From assembly GCA_014529385.2 (NCBI GenBank), contig CM043942.1, positions 51,402,774 through 51,466,773 of the forward strand: 64,000 nt of DNA, written 5' to 3'. The stretch is from Adiantum capillus-veneris (lineage: Eukaryota; Streptophyta; Polypodiopsida; Polypodiales; Pteridaceae). Both the position numbers and the translations under genes were made by a program. Positions within the stretch are counted from its first letter, which is position 1; each line of letters begins with the position of its first letter. Positions 21,151 to 33,323 of this stretch are shown here, in pieces. The notes under the pieces are model-generated. The model was given only the letters and a program-made list of their open reading frames with translations. It had not been told where the DNA came from and ran no database searches.

Positions 21151-21480
21151 AAAACAAAACACTTCAATACACAAAAGGGTACTCTTTTTTGACTAGTAAA
21201 GAACATTCTTTGCCTTGTCCCACATGAATATGGTTTGTTGTCAAAGTTCTCGTGTTACTTTTCCTTCAATGCATCTGCCTCAAGGATGTATTTCCAAGTT
21301 ATGAGCATGCCATACACATAAAGGATCAAAATCAATAGACTAGCAGGGACTAGCATCTATAGCTTTCTTTGTATAGAGGCAATGACCTTGAGACTTCATA
21401 AAATGGACATCATCTGTTAGCAATTCAGACTCTCAAGGCATTTTAGAGAGAAACTTGCAGAATTTACTAACATTGGTATT
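20915..21480 (-). pseudogene. pol: Copia-3 RT to RNase H junction, upstream of LINE-4
   Basis: Minus-strand copia pol that is collinear with Copia-8: the nucleotide stretch near 20924-20990 matches the Copia-8 segment near 47637-47700, which encodes the VVSRFM and GVVS blocks. Around 21300-21340 the active-site loop reads YVYGML where YVDDML is expected, so both catalytic Asp are lost. A C25/A14 tract (21116-21154) and stops interrupt it. The upstream part of the element is missing: X copy 1 begins directly after. Confidence 0.75.
21116..21154. repeat. Poly(C)25-poly(A)14 tract
   Basis: Twenty-five C residues followed directly by fourteen A residues on the plus strand, inside Copia-3 pol. 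Probably slippage expansion; it may also be an assembly weak point. Confidence 0.85.
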
Positions 21481-21483
21481 GTA

Positions 21484-22570
21484 TTCCCCTAACAGGAGCA
21501 ATGCAAGCTGCCAAGAAGGCCAAGAAAAGGGTGTCCCAAAAAGAGAAGTTGCAAGAGCTGCCACCCTACCAACTTGTCCCAAGTTCAGTAAAGACGGCCA
21601 AGGCAGCATACTAGTCAAGGGAACAGCTTGAAGAGAACAACACCGCGGTTTTCACAGGCGGGTTTAAGAGTGAAGAAGGACACCAGGTAGAGCTGCAAAT
21701 GCTACCAAAGAAAATATATGATGTAGCTGCCAAGCCAAACACAAAGAAGCCAACCAAAGGCTGGGCCTCAAGGACTTATACGACCAGGAACCATGCGGTG
21801 TAGATTTCCAGGAAGCATATGAGCTACTGTCCACAATCAAAGAGGATGGGTCAGCCCAAATCACTGACCAACAAGGGAAAAAATTTGAAGTAGTAATCAC
21901 CAAAGAGATAGTGGCTAAGGCACTGAAGCTGCCAATTGAAGGTATGATGATGCACGCCCGAAACAGAAAGACAACAGGCACATTCACCAAGGAGATTGCT
22001 GTTGTTACTTTTTTCGACTTGACCCAAAGGCAAGTGGAAGAAACAACACGCCTATACCATCAACACTTCCAGTTTTTATCAAAGAGACTACCACGATACA
22101 CTACCCAAACCATGCGGTTGCGATCACCTTCACCCAAGTGTTGAGGTCAACAACCAAGCAGCCAATTGATCATGCGCAATATGTGCTCACAATGCTCAAG
22201 GGCACAAAGAAATAAGGTAAAATCACATATATCTGGACGTGCTTGAAGTACTAACAAGAATAGCATCTCATGCTATTGGCATGACCGACAATTTGACGCC
22301 AGACCCACATCAGAACACATGGATCGTTTCCTCCCAACCTTCTCTCAGAACCACACGGTCATCAAAGAGAGTATATAAGTTAGACGAAGAATCTGCAGAA
22401 AGCTCTCATGAAGCTCATAGCAGTGAGATCTTGGACAATGAGGAAAGGCAAGCAAGAATTGAAGAGATGAAGAAGAAAGCGATAGCTACACACCAAGAAG
22501 AACCTCAACAAAAGAAGGTGAGGTTTCAAAGAGAAAAGAAAACTTATGAAAGGAGCCGCCATCTCTCTAA
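21484..22570 (+). pseudogene. X copy 1: unclassified repeated coding sequence
   Basis: Plus-strand coding remnant, homologous along its length to X copy 2 (31680-31728, 45461-46164, 51892-52110). Readable blocks in order: a Lys/Ala-rich start, SEEGHQVELQML, ITKEIVAKALKLP followed by GMMMHARNRKT, a Phe/Tyr-rich segment with LYHQHFQFL, and EVLTRIASHAIGMTDNL. It ends with an acidic and basic charged tail (SSEILDNEERQARIEEMKKKA, EEPQQKKVRF). I do not recognise the family; the ITKEI...LKLP block is faintly like the putative plant transposon protein domain. Several frameshifts and stops. Homology ends near 22560. Confidence 0.6.
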
Positions 22571-24845
22571 ATTGGAGTTCAGAGCTTGCTTTGTTGCAAG
22601 ATTTTTGAGGCTTTCATTGAGAATTGGAGCAATTCATTGGTATACTTAATCAGCATGCCAATCTGGCTCTACCATTGCGTCATCATTTCTTTGAAGTTGA
22701 TTGGTCGTCTTTCATTTTTGACACTCATTCAACACATTCTTCCAGGCTACCCACAATGCCTTCCTCTACTCATACTATTCTGTGATTTGATCTATAATTT
22801 TGATATATCGATGTTGATCAGTTGCTTCATTTTACTTGGGGTATAACACCGGGTAAACCTAGGAAGTTCATCCTCCTTCATTGGAAAAGCATACATTAGC
22901 ATAGGAGAATCAAGTACTACTTCAAAGTTTAGTTCAATGTGGTTTTCTCTTGTTGCATCATCTTCTCAAAATACAAACAGGTGAAAACCTATTCTCTGAG
23001 ACTCATTCTCACTTTAAGGCCTCTACTGCTGGATACATTTTTCTCCAAAAAAATTGTGAATTTCTAATGCAACAGCCGTTTGCAATCTACATCTTAGTCA
23101 ATAGAGCCCGCATCTCTAATTTGATATCCTTCATACACTTATAAGACACCTATTTCTAGTAGCATCTCCAATTGGATACCCAAGCTGTGCACATTCATCG
23201 TAGTTATTTATTGAGCGTGAGGGATCACCACCATATCATCTTTTGTCAGCACAAATTTTGGAACCCTATCCAAAACCTAAATCACATTCCGACCTGGGTG
23301 TAGTCTAGAGGATGGCTATTCATGGTAACTAATAATATAACACTGCTCAATCATCCTCCTTTCCCCACAAAAATCATCTCCAGATCCAAATACATATCAT
23401 CATCATGCAAGGAATTTTGGATTTGAAGGGCTTTCTCTTGATGTAGGCTCTTGTTCAAGATTAAACATTGATTAGAGTAGTCTGGATTGACATTCATCTC
23501 AATCAACCTTGCCTTCCCTTTCTCCACTTTTCTCAGTGCCCTACTCTACTGCTCACCTACTAGAGGGAGATCCAGTGTAGCCTTCCGTTGTCCTTGTTGG
23601 TTATGGTGGTTACCCTGATGTTTCCCTTGCTTAGCTGATTGGTATGTGGTGGTACCCTTGGTTCCTTCATGCGTGGTGTTGAATTTGTTGCCCCTGTTGC
23701 CGAGCTCGAAGCTGGAGGAGGTGGAGGGGATTGGACATCGTCATCATCCTTCTTATCTAAAACTCCCGCCCCAGTCTCCCTATCTTTATCCTACTCATCA
23801 TCTTCATCTTCTTTATCCTCATCCACATTGTGAGTTAGATGTTCAATGAGGGCTTCATTGGCAAATGTGACAGTATAAACTAAAGTTTTCTCTTTTGAAT
23901 CCTCCTTTATGGTAATCACCCGATTTTCCAAGTCTTCAAAATTCAAAGTGAGATTTCCATCAGTATCAGATATATCCTCCATGGATTGGTAAATGCATTT
24001 ATTGAGGATAGATTGTTTCAATACAATATGCACTTCCTTTAAACTATTGCAGACTATAAGTATTCTTTTGGTCTAACTGCACCCTCTCCATACTCATATC
24101 CTTGGTTAGTCTCCACTTATCCGCACTCAGAGTGGAGTTTTGGGTCTTTATCTATTCCACCTATTGTTGAAGTGCCTTGATGGTATTGTGATCCTGCTCA
24201 TGTCTACATTCTACATTACTTAAATATTATTTCTTTGAAATGATCTCTTTCCTTTGTTTTTCAGACTTGAGGACCTCTCTTTCCAATTTCGCCTCAATAC
24301 AGGTTATGTCAGACATTGCTTGATAGAAGTCTAGGCTTGCATCATCTAATCAATGGAATTTACTATAGTGTTCCAACCTGTATGGATCATCACTACATAG
24401 CTATTTGTAATAGTCTTTGGATCTAACTTATCAACTTTGTATGTAATTACTAGGCTTTTATATGAAACTGGTAGCTTCCAAGATGTGTCCATGACCCTAC
24501 TTTCTACTAGTTTATTCATTTGGAGTGCCTATAACCTATCCATTGATGTTTCAATGATAGTGGAGGTGACAACAATGGGCTGTTTAGAGGTGCTTTGGAC
24601 TCTTCTACAATCTAATTGACGTCTTTGGGTTGGTGCCTTGCAACACAATTACTATTGCCTCAAATGTTCCAAGAGCTTTTTTCAAAGTAGATTCTGTTGT
24701 TTTCTCAACTATTGATGTGGCGGCCATTTTCTTAACTATTGCGAGCACTAAGCTGATCCCATAACTTTTTGATGAGCATTTGCTTCTTTGTTGCTGGTTT
24801 AGATGTCCAAACTTCATCCTTACCCAAATCTCTTTTGGCTCCAAG
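22571..24845. other. Unresolved degenerate region
   Basis: No complete gene. Minus-strand open pieces of 80 residues (23791-24033, acidic C-terminus DEDKEDEDDE) and 79 residues (24605-24844), and a Lys/Glu-rich coiled-coil-like stretch near 24160-24320 (minus), suggest an old coding repeat. I could not tie them to a family. Nothing else is recognisable from 22571 to 23640. Confidence 0.35.
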
Positions 24846-25104
24846 TGTGACCAGAGTCGTTTGCTCTATCTAAGATCTTAGATCACTAGTGAGGGGAGTG
24901 GATCCCCGTGCTAGTGAGCATGCAGGAAGGGGAAGGAAGAAGAGGAGAGGAGAGAGACCAAGCCTTTGGGGGAAACACACAGCCAATGTTTGTTTGTGTC
25001 ACCTTTATCTTGTTGTGTGTAGAAGGAATACATAGGGTTATTGAGTTAGTGAGTGTTGGGGGTGTCGGGGGTGTCCGAGGCAGCCGCTACAAGGCCTTTA
25101 CCCA
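24846..25104 (-). repeat. Copia-5 3' LTR (outer end uncertain)
   Basis: The inner end is set by the adjacent copia-type polypurine tract; the LTR then begins TGGGTAAAGG on the minus strand. The outer end near 24846 (plus-strand TGTGACC) is a guess from the TG/CA rule. No partner LTR exists to align. Confidence 0.5.
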
Positions 25105-25189
25105 AAAATCTCCCACTTAAAGTCCAATGTGATCGTAAGTGGTGACTAAAAATAGTATGTACATCCATGAAGCACGCCAGCTTCACCCT

Positions 25190-26400
25190 TATTCAATTTG
25201 CTCATCTAAACCCATTAATCGATGACATTACAAATGCTCCGTAGCTAGGCTCTCGTAAGAGATTTGCTACGTTTTATCAATGTGTATCTTAACAAGCTCG
25301 AAACTGCTTATTCGTCAATGCATCTCAAAAATGAGATGTTACCTCACCTCAATGTGTTTTAACTTCTTGCCAAAGCAATGGCACTCTGACTATCACAATG
25401 AAAAATTGAAACCTACTAAATGTCTAGATCTCCCACTAGATGAGCCAACCATATAGCTTCCTTGTTGGCATTTGACACTACAACGTACTCAGCCTCTATT
25501 GTGGAAGAAGACATATAATCTTGGAGAGATGATCTCCAAGAAATGGCCCCTCCTACAATACGAAAATGTAGCCAAACTTAAATCTCTTATTGTCTCTGCA
25601 ACCCGCATAATCTGCATCTGTGTAACCAACAATAGATGCATCACCATTACTGAAGCGTACAGTTAGCCATTTATCAACTAACCACTCCCACTGCAAATTC
25701 AATGTTTGGCCTTGTAGCTACCATATCATACATTAGATTGCCTACAACCAAAGAGTATGGCACACTTGCCATTTTTGCTCTATTAGCATCCGACATAGGA
25801 GAATCTTCCTTGCTAAGTTTCAAATATGATGGTAGTGGGTTATTCACTGTATTCCCCCCCTGCATATTGAAATGTTGTAAGACCTTGTGGATATACAATT
25901 CACGTGATAAGAATGCTTCTTTTCTTGTCTCTCTTGATACTCATACCAAGAAAATGATTTGCTTCAACCAAATTCTTCATATCAAAGTTTTTGTTCAATA
26001 TTTACTTTAATTTGGAAATCTCCTCAGTGGACTTTCCTACAATGAGCATGCCATCTACATACAAAATGAGAATGACCAAAGAACCATCACTAAGTTTCTG
26101 TGTATACAAGCAGTGATCCTCTTGACTCCTTCTAAAACCCTTGGACCGCATAAATGCATCAAACTTTTGATACCATTGCCTTGAACCCTGTTTTAAGCCA
26201 CAAAGTGTTTTCTTGAGTTTGCATACAAGATCCTCCCTACTAGGGTGTTCAAAACCTTCAGGTTGCTTCATGTAAACATCCTCTTCTAGATCCCCATGAA
26301 GAAAGGCTATCTTCACATCTATTTGGACAAGTTCCATGTCCTCAATGGCTACTAGGCCAAGCACTATATGCAATGTAGTCATCCTAACTATGGGCGAGAA
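25190..26400 (-). pseudogene. pol: Copia-5 reverse transcriptase and RNase H
   Basis: The 126-residue RT frame (26002-26382) has LVQIDVKIAFLHGDLEEDVYMKQPEGF, then LKKTLCGLKQGSRQWYQKFD and ILYVDGMLIVG. The active-site motif is YVDG, the second catalytic Asp being lost. The next fragment (25674-25898) has YSLVVGNLMYDMVATRPNIEFAVGVVS, the block before RNase H. RNase H remnants extend to about 25190 with stops. The upstream RT start, from about 26400, is degraded. Confidence 0.88.
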
Positions 26401-26803
26401 GTTTTTGTCAAAATCACTCCCTTCTATTGGTTGAATCCCTTAGCAACCAATCGAGTCTTGTACTTAGACTGTGGATTATTTGATGTAAACTTTTACACAT
26501 TTGCAAGGTAAGGTATGCTTGCCTTATAGAAATTTAACTAAGTCCAATGTCTCATTAGTGACAATCAAGTTGCACTCAGATTGAATGGACTACTCCCACT
26601 GGACCTTGTCATCCATTTGCATGGCTTCTTTGTAACAAGATGGATCACTGTAATCAGTCAGCATGGCATAGCCCCCGACCTTGGCTAAAATCGCTAAGGT
26701 CAATATGAGGATCTAGTAGATCACCTCAAGGCCTAATAATTTCTCTTTGCCCTATCAATTGGGGCTCTACTAGTAGAAGGTACATCACTAGGCTTCTGAG
26801 TTT

Positions 26804-27655
26804 TCATAGAATATGAGGGAATAACCTAAATGTGACTTTTCTATACTCAACCTCTTTGATAGGTTTTTTTGTGCATTTTTGACTCATTGAAGATAAAATG
26901 TGAATGTGAATTACTTTGCAAGATTTTGGGTGCCAAAGATGATATCCCATCCCTCCATCTACACCATAACTAAGGAAAATGCACTTGTGTGACTTTGGGT
27001 CTAGTTTTTTTCGAAGTTCTTTGGGCAATGTGCATATGCCTCACATCCAAAGACACGCAAATGATCATAATGTGGTTTCTTTCCAAATAACCGCAAATAC
27101 TCTAGAATCTATTAATTCAATGGCATACTAGGTGATTGATTGATATATGTACTGTTGCCAATACTACCTCTTCTCAAAAGGTTTGAGTCAAATTTTCCAT
27201 AGAAAGCATGGTTGTGACTCGCTTTTGATTGTATGATTCATCCTTTCTGCAATTACATTGTGATTAGGTGTGTAATGTGCACTAAGCTGCCTCTTAATAC
27301 CTCTCTTACTATAGAAATTATTGAATCCTTGGAGACATATTCTCCACCATTATCAATCCTCAAGCTGTAGTAAACTTCTTTCCAGATTGATTTTCTACTA
27401 GTGCTAAGAATTTCTCGAAAGTAGAGAAGACCTGATCCTCATATAGGAAAGGACAACCCACACCTTCCTAGTGGAATCATCTATGAAAATCAAAAAATAG
27501 CTAGCTCCCCCTAGAGACTTGGTCTACATAGGATTGTAAATGTTGCTATGCACAAGCTCTAGTGGCTGCATACACTTCCTATTCAATGGGGATGAGGTGG
27601 TCCTAGTTTGTTTACCAGAAATGGAGTGCTCACATATAGAAAAGTCAGAATAACT
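26804..27655 (-). pseudogene. pol: Copia-5 integrase (degraded)
   Basis: The 26804-27028 frame has LDPKSHKCIFLSYGVDGGMGYHLW, the post-core block of copia integrase (usually K-x-I-F-L-G-Y and GYRLW). Upstream to 27655 the minus strand retains scattered integrase-like words (for example the ERMNRT-like segment near 27230) but no continuous core. The catalytic triad could not be traced. Confidence 0.65.
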
Positions 27656-28085
27656 TCACACAGGAAAGTAACGAAAATGAGCTAGTGTTTTCATTCCCTT
27701 TTGGCTCATATGGCCTACCTGGATATGCCATAACTCAGTAGACGGAAGCTCATCTATGGATATACAATCCTCTTTTACACACAAAACAAACATAGAGTAA
27801 AACGTTCCATGTTTTAAACCCCTAAAAATCACAAAATTTGCCTTCTGAATTGTGGTGGTTGTGCCCCAAGTCATCAAGTTGACGAGTAGATACAAAACAT
27901 TTTGTTGACCTGGGAACATGTCTAACATTTTTGACTATGAATTATGTGCCATTTTGCATGACTAGCTTGATGTCTTTAGCACCATGTATTTTGAGCTCAT
28001 AGGCATCATCAAGCTTCACTCTGCCACCCACCAGTATGTGAATACGTAGAGAACCATTCTTAATGATGTGTCACATTGAATCTGG
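27656..28085 (-). pseudogene. pol: Copia-5 GAG-pre-integrase and protease tail
   Basis: The 90-residue frame 27656-27928 ends ELWHIQVGHMSQKGMKTL, the GAG-pre-integrase block (LWH-x-RLGH). Upstream minus-strand sequence to about 28085 reads as the segment after a copia protease, with an NVRHVP-like block. The DSG active site itself is absent. Confidence 0.7.
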
Positions 28086-28097
28086 CTTCAAAATATC

Positions 28098-29588
28098 TTA
28101 CTCAATTTTGATCAAAGCTAGCATCTTGTGCAATAAGAGCATATAGACTAAGGTCTGTTGCTGTAAAGATGAGAAGCTTGATGGCACCACTTGGTGATAA
28201 TTCACAAAGGGTCCCATCCCTCGCTTTATAAGTTTCTTAGCATGTTGTTGCAATGTATAAACCAGGACATAGTCTCTTGTTTTAAACTCTTTTGAGCGTA
28301 CATGCTTATTGAAAAATTCTTTTTGCCTTCTTTTTAGAGCATAGATAGAATCTATAGCTTTTAAGCAAAGCTCATCCAGCTTTTCAAGGTCCTCTAGCCT
28401 TGAAGATAATTCATGGCCGTCCATTCAAGTTGTTTAGCTACCCATAGTGTTGGGATCAGGAATTCCATAGGCAAGATAGCGTTAAGTCCATGTTGTATAG
28501 TGTTGTTCCAATAGAGGTTTTGTAGGCTACTCTATAAGCCCACAACGTAGAGTGTAACTTGTGATCCCAATCGGTTTGCGAATCAGACACTATTTTGGTC
28601 AAGACAGTGCATAGAGTTTTGTTTGTAGCTTTCAACTATCCATTTGCTTGTGGATGATATGGCACAAACTTCTTGTGAACTACCATGAATCCATCTAAAA
28701 GGTTTTCAATGACTTCACTAATGAAATGTGTGCCATGATCCACTGAAAAATTCTATGGGTAGGCCATATCTAACAAATATATATTTATATAGAAACTATG
28801 CAGTGGTCCTTGCATCCGCTTTTTGTGTGGCCTTTGCTTCAACCCATTTTGTGAGATAGTTTATAGCCACAATGATATATTGGGAGTGAGATAAGCGGAG
28901 GGTGAAATTGGTCCAACAAAATCTATGCCCCACTTAGCAAATTCTCTGGCTTCCATCATTGGCCGTAAGGGCATCTCATCTCTCCTTATTGGGACCTTGG
29001 AATGCTGACAAGAATCAAATCTCTTTACGTATTCAACAGCTTTCATGTACAATGTAGGCCACCAAATTCCCACGGTTAAGACATTTTTTATCGTCTTGTC
29101 CCCCAAGAAATGGACTCCAGTGATTCCTCCATGTGCTTGCCCTAGGATTTGCAAGTACATCTCTTCAATTGCACATATCTTAAGCTGATTGTCTTTTCCT
29201 CTCTTATACAATTGATTTTCAATTAGTGTGAACTCTTGAACCTCGATTTCTATAGCTCTTTGTTGTGCCTTAGAGGTATTTTTAGGAAACTTGCTCGTTG
29301 TTAGGTAGTCAATTATGTACTGGCTCCATTTTGGTGCAATTGTTATTGAAACAATGTAGCATTTTCTACCCATGGTTTTGTCCTACAGGCTGCACATTGG
29401 GTGACGTACATATGAACATCAATTTTCATAATTGGCCAATAAACTCCTAACTGTTTCAGGCACTGGTATGTCTTCATTTGAGAGCAATGAAATGCTAAGC
29501 CTTGAACATGTGCTTCCACAAGATAACAATTGTACTCCTCCGGACTTATGCATAATCGTAAGGTGTTGTTGAGTCCTAAATGATACAA
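28098..29588 (-). pseudogene. pol: Gypsy-6 tandem H2C2 modules and integrase
   Basis: The first zinc module (29385-29510) keeps all ligands: H27-x6-H34-x30-C65-x2-C68. The second (29008-29133) has H81-x6-H88 and the last Cys, but Phe119 replaces the first Cys. The integrase core starts GIDFVGPI (about 28920) and is then heavily broken to 28430. The C-terminal fragment 28098-28424 resumes with GHELSSRLEDLEKLDEL and a basic, GP-containing tail (GMGPFVNY). The double zinc module agrees with Gypsy-1. Confidence 0.82.
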
Positions 29589-29644
29589 ACGTCCACCACG
29601 TAATTTAAATGTCTTGCGTGTAGAATCATTCGTCTTTTACATTC

Positions 29645-30860
29645 CTACCCTGTTTTATTAAACTCACCTCCATATGATAGTATATGGACTTTCTCCTCCG
29701 ACCACTTTGGTATCATTTCAATGTTGAAAAGATATGCGTCAGACATGTCATCATCTACCCCTTCTGGAGCTTCCCCATTTGGTAATCTAGAAAGATGATC
29801 TTCTCGTAGATGCATCTTTCCTTTTTTGACCATGATGATAAAATCAAACTCTAGCAATATGATGAATCATCGAACAATTCTTTGGTATTGCATGGTTTGT
29901 TTACGAGGTATAGGAGGGCTTGATGATCGGTAAAAAACATGAACGTGTTTCAAGGTGATAATGTCAAAATTTCTTAACAGCATATATCGTCCCAAGCCCC
30001 TCTCATTCCGTGGTGGTGTAGTTCTTTTCAGCACTATTAAGCTGCCTGCTTGCATAGCAGACTGGAAAATCCATTTTTCCATCTCCTGGGTGAGCCAAAA
30101 TGCATCCAATAGCAAATGCCAAAGCATCAATATGAACATGAAAGATTTTCCCCCCATCAGGTGCTTTCATCACTGAAGCATATATAAGTGCTTTCTTCAA
30201 TTTTTTGAATGAGTCCTCACACTCATTCGTCCATACAAAGGCCACTATAAGTCTGTACAAGGGTTGGGCAATAACTGCATACATGTGTATAAACCTCCCA
30301 TAGTAACCACAATGTCCAATAAAGAAATGAAATTTCTTTGCATTGTTTGGTCTAAGCAGTTCCACAAGTTCTTTTATCTTGTCCAAGTCGGTAGATATAC
30401 CGTTCTCTAAGACAATATGTCCCAGGATTCTGCCATGTCTAACCATGAATATGCAATTTTCTAGGTTGAGACAAATTCTATAAGTTTGGCACTTCTCCTA
30501 TACTTTTCTTAGGTGCTATGTATGTTCATCTCTCAAGAGAGAATGCACACATAAGTCGTCCATGTAAATTTTCAAGAAAATACTTAAGTATTCCTTAAAG
30601 GCATGTGCCATCAACGTCTGAAACGTTGCTGGGGCATCGTTCAAGCCAAAATGCATCACCCTATATGCACATATTCCCCATTCCATGGCAAAATCTGTCT
30701 TGTATTGATCTTCAAGAGCAATTAAGAGTTGGTTATATTCTGAGTATCCATCTAAGAAGGAGTACGCCCGCTTACCTGTCACTCGTTCTAGGACATGGTT
30801 AGGAATAGGTAAGTTATAATCATCCTTTATCGTGGTGGCATTAACCTTCTTTAGATTCAC
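29645..30860 (-). pseudogene. pol: Gypsy-6 reverse transcriptase and RNase H
   Basis: RT fragment 30516-30860: NLKKVNATTI, SFLDGYSEYNQ, FGLNDAPATFQ and YMDD (catalytic Asp pair intact). Fragment 30003-30446: LGHIVLENGI, GHCGYYGRFI, then RNase H HIDALAFAIGC and ASRQLNSAEKNYTTTE. Fragment 29645-29857 carries the RNase H tail, DHLSRLPNGEAPEGVDDD. Frameshifts and stops separate the pieces. Confidence 0.88.
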
Positions 30861-31013
30861 ACAATCTCATAGTTTGCCATTCTTCTTAGGCACTACCACA
30901 ATGGGAGGTACCCAATCGGTGTGTTCTATCTTGTAGATAAACTTCGTCTCCTTTAATTTATCAGTCTCGTCTTTGATGCGCTTAGCAAATGTATCATTGT
31001 ACGTGTAAGGTCT

Positions 31014-31640
31014 CTACCAACTAGGTTTTGCATCGGGCTTTAAGGGGATTGTGTGTTGGCATATTGTAGGATCTACCCCTTCCGGGTCTTTATATGACCA
31101 AGCAAACACGTCCTTGTACTCCTTGAGAAGACTTACAAGCTTTTCCTCCTCTTTCGGACTTGGATCAATTGCTATGTAGGCTGGTCGTGGTTCTTCTCCT
31201 AGCCCTACCAAGTCTATTTTCTTTGTATTCTAGGGCCCATCGTAGGACTCCTTGTCCTTTTCTCTCGTAGAGGTTGCATCATTACTACCCTCCGATCTTG
31301 TATAGTGAATTTTTTGTAGTGGGAAGGAGCACTCATTTTGTCCTCATTTTTCTTATCTTCTTCTTCTCCACTTTCTACTTCTATTGTCCATACCTCCTTG
31401 AGAGTTTTCTTAAGCTCTCTGTACTTCTTACTTCTCTTAACCTTGGTCCATTGTGTTTCTCCAAACTCGTCTAGTCCTAGTTTCATTGTTTTCTTTAGTT
31501 TTGTTTCATTTTCAATCTTTCAAGTTTGTTTCCTTTGTCTTCTTATATTCTCCTTTGTTTTTTGGATCTAGAGCTTTAGGGAACCTTCCAGATATTTGAT
31601 AACACAATTGTCACCCTTTATAAGCATCAAAAATTGAGTT
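31014..31640 (-). pseudogene. pol: Gypsy-6 pol linker and RT fingers start
   Basis: Fragments at 31014-31211 (GEEPRPAYIAIDPSPKEEE, then KDVFAWSYKDPEGVDPTICQHTIPL) and 31214-31486 (HYKKFTIQDRRVVMMQPLRE) match the same linker in Gypsy-1. Sequence up to about 31640 is Lys-rich linker remnant, after which similarity stops. Confidence 0.75.
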
Positions 31641-31679
31641 TTATCCTTTATTCTAAGCATAAGATTCTCTCTTGCTCAA

Positions 31680-31728
31680 TTTTTCGCTCTCTTTTTCTTA
31701 TAGCCAAAGCCACATATCTGTCGAAGGA
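31680..31728 (+). pseudogene. X copy 2, left piece (5' of Gypsy-7)
   Basis: The plus strand reads AKATYLSKE into the Gypsy-7 insertion point and continues QLEDGN beyond it, paralleling AKAAY-SREQLEENN of X copy 1 (about 21590-21640). Homology starts just after a CTTTTTCTTATAG stretch that resembles a 3' splice site. Confidence 0.6.
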
Positions 31729-32395
<667 letters not shown>

Positions 32396-32399
32396 TTTT

Positions 32400-32417
32400 T
32401 GGCGCCGCTGCCGGGGA
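32400..32417 (+). promoter_or_regulatory. Gypsy-7 primer-binding site (tRNA-Asp type)
   Basis: TGGCGCCGCTGCCGGGGA begins four bases after the LTR end (TTTT). It differs at about one position from the complement of the plant tRNA-Asp 3' end as I recall it. Same tRNA class as Gypsy-1. Confidence 0.88.
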
Positions 32418-33323
32418 ATCGCCCTGCACTAAGCCCAAGAGGCACTTTGTGCTTCTCCTATGAGTTGTTTGTAGTAGGAAAGAAGAGGAAGAGGAAGAGG
32501 AATGAGTTATTTTCTGCAAGTTGTTAATTTCTGTATTCTTTGCAAGTTCTGTGATTTCTGCAGAATGTTGTGTTTTCTGTTTGTACACAGTCTTTGCACA
32601 ATTAGTAGTCGTTAGCTTGTTTACAGTGAATGAATAGGTAGGAAGGCAGTTAGCAATTTCTGCTTGCACACAGTCTGTACACCGTTTTCTGTCAAGGTTT
32701 GCCTGCACACAGTCTTTACACAGTAAGCTAGTGAGAGAGGAAGTAGGTGGACAATTAGCTCACTGTCAGTAATCAGTTAACAGATTAGTTAGTGGTTAGC
32801 AGCACTGTTAGTAAGTAGATAAGGTAGTGAGTTGTCTGTGAGCTGTTGACACTAAAATTCTGATCGGGATCGGGATCATTTCCCCAAGCCCAAACCCAAG
32901 CCCAGGCCCAGGCCTCAGTCCTATGATATATACTAGACTCACTCTTATATATATACCCTACCCCCTCAAGAGGGAATGAGAGCATGTGGGGCAAGTCCTC
33001 CACTCTCCTCCCTTCTATTCCCACTTGCACTCTTAGACTTTCTAATTTGGGCCTAGTTCCCTACTAGAAATTGACGGTTATAGGGAGTCCGAGGGCATAA
33101 AGTGACCAAACGGAGGGCTGTAAAGCACGGCATGTCCCTCTGACCGAGACGCTCGTTTTGAGCTATGATACGTTCTATTCTATAGCTGGGTCAGAAAAAA
33201 AGGACCAAAAAATAAAAAAATAAAAAAAAATTTAAGAAAAGACTTGGGTTGCAAAACACCCAAAAAGACTAGGTGAGCATCCTTCACGGGCACTCACTGA
33301 CACTTCTAGGGGATCCAAGTTAT
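32418..33323 (+). other. Gypsy-7 5' leader
   Basis: About 0.9 kb with no coding frame. Contains three loose copies of a GCACACAGTCTTTACACA-like word (about 32583, 32666 and 32704) and a short CCCAAG/CCCAGG repeat (32882-32913). No other feature is recognised. Confidence 0.6.

Larger units (their letters stand above)
24846..28085 (-). mobile_element. Copia-5: decayed Ty1/copia element, 3' LTR to protease region
   Basis: Minus-strand order from high to low coordinates: protease tail, GAG-pre-integrase, integrase, RT, RNase H, polypurine tract (AAGTGGGAGATTTT, 25105-25118), 3' LTR. Gag and the 5' LTR are missing; Gypsy-6 starts at 28098. Many stops throughout. Confidence 0.8.
28098..31640 (-). 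mobile_element. Gypsy-6: decayed Ty3/gypsy element related to Gypsy-1
   Basis: Minus-strand pol only: linker, RT, RNase H, two H2C2 modules, integrase core and C-terminus. DNA and protein similarity to Gypsy-1 is clear, for example the GHELSxRLEDLEKLDEL segment (28380-28424 versus 8-60). No LTR, gag or primer site was found. It joins Copia-5 at about 28090 and X copy 2 at about 31640-31690. Confidence 0.85.
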
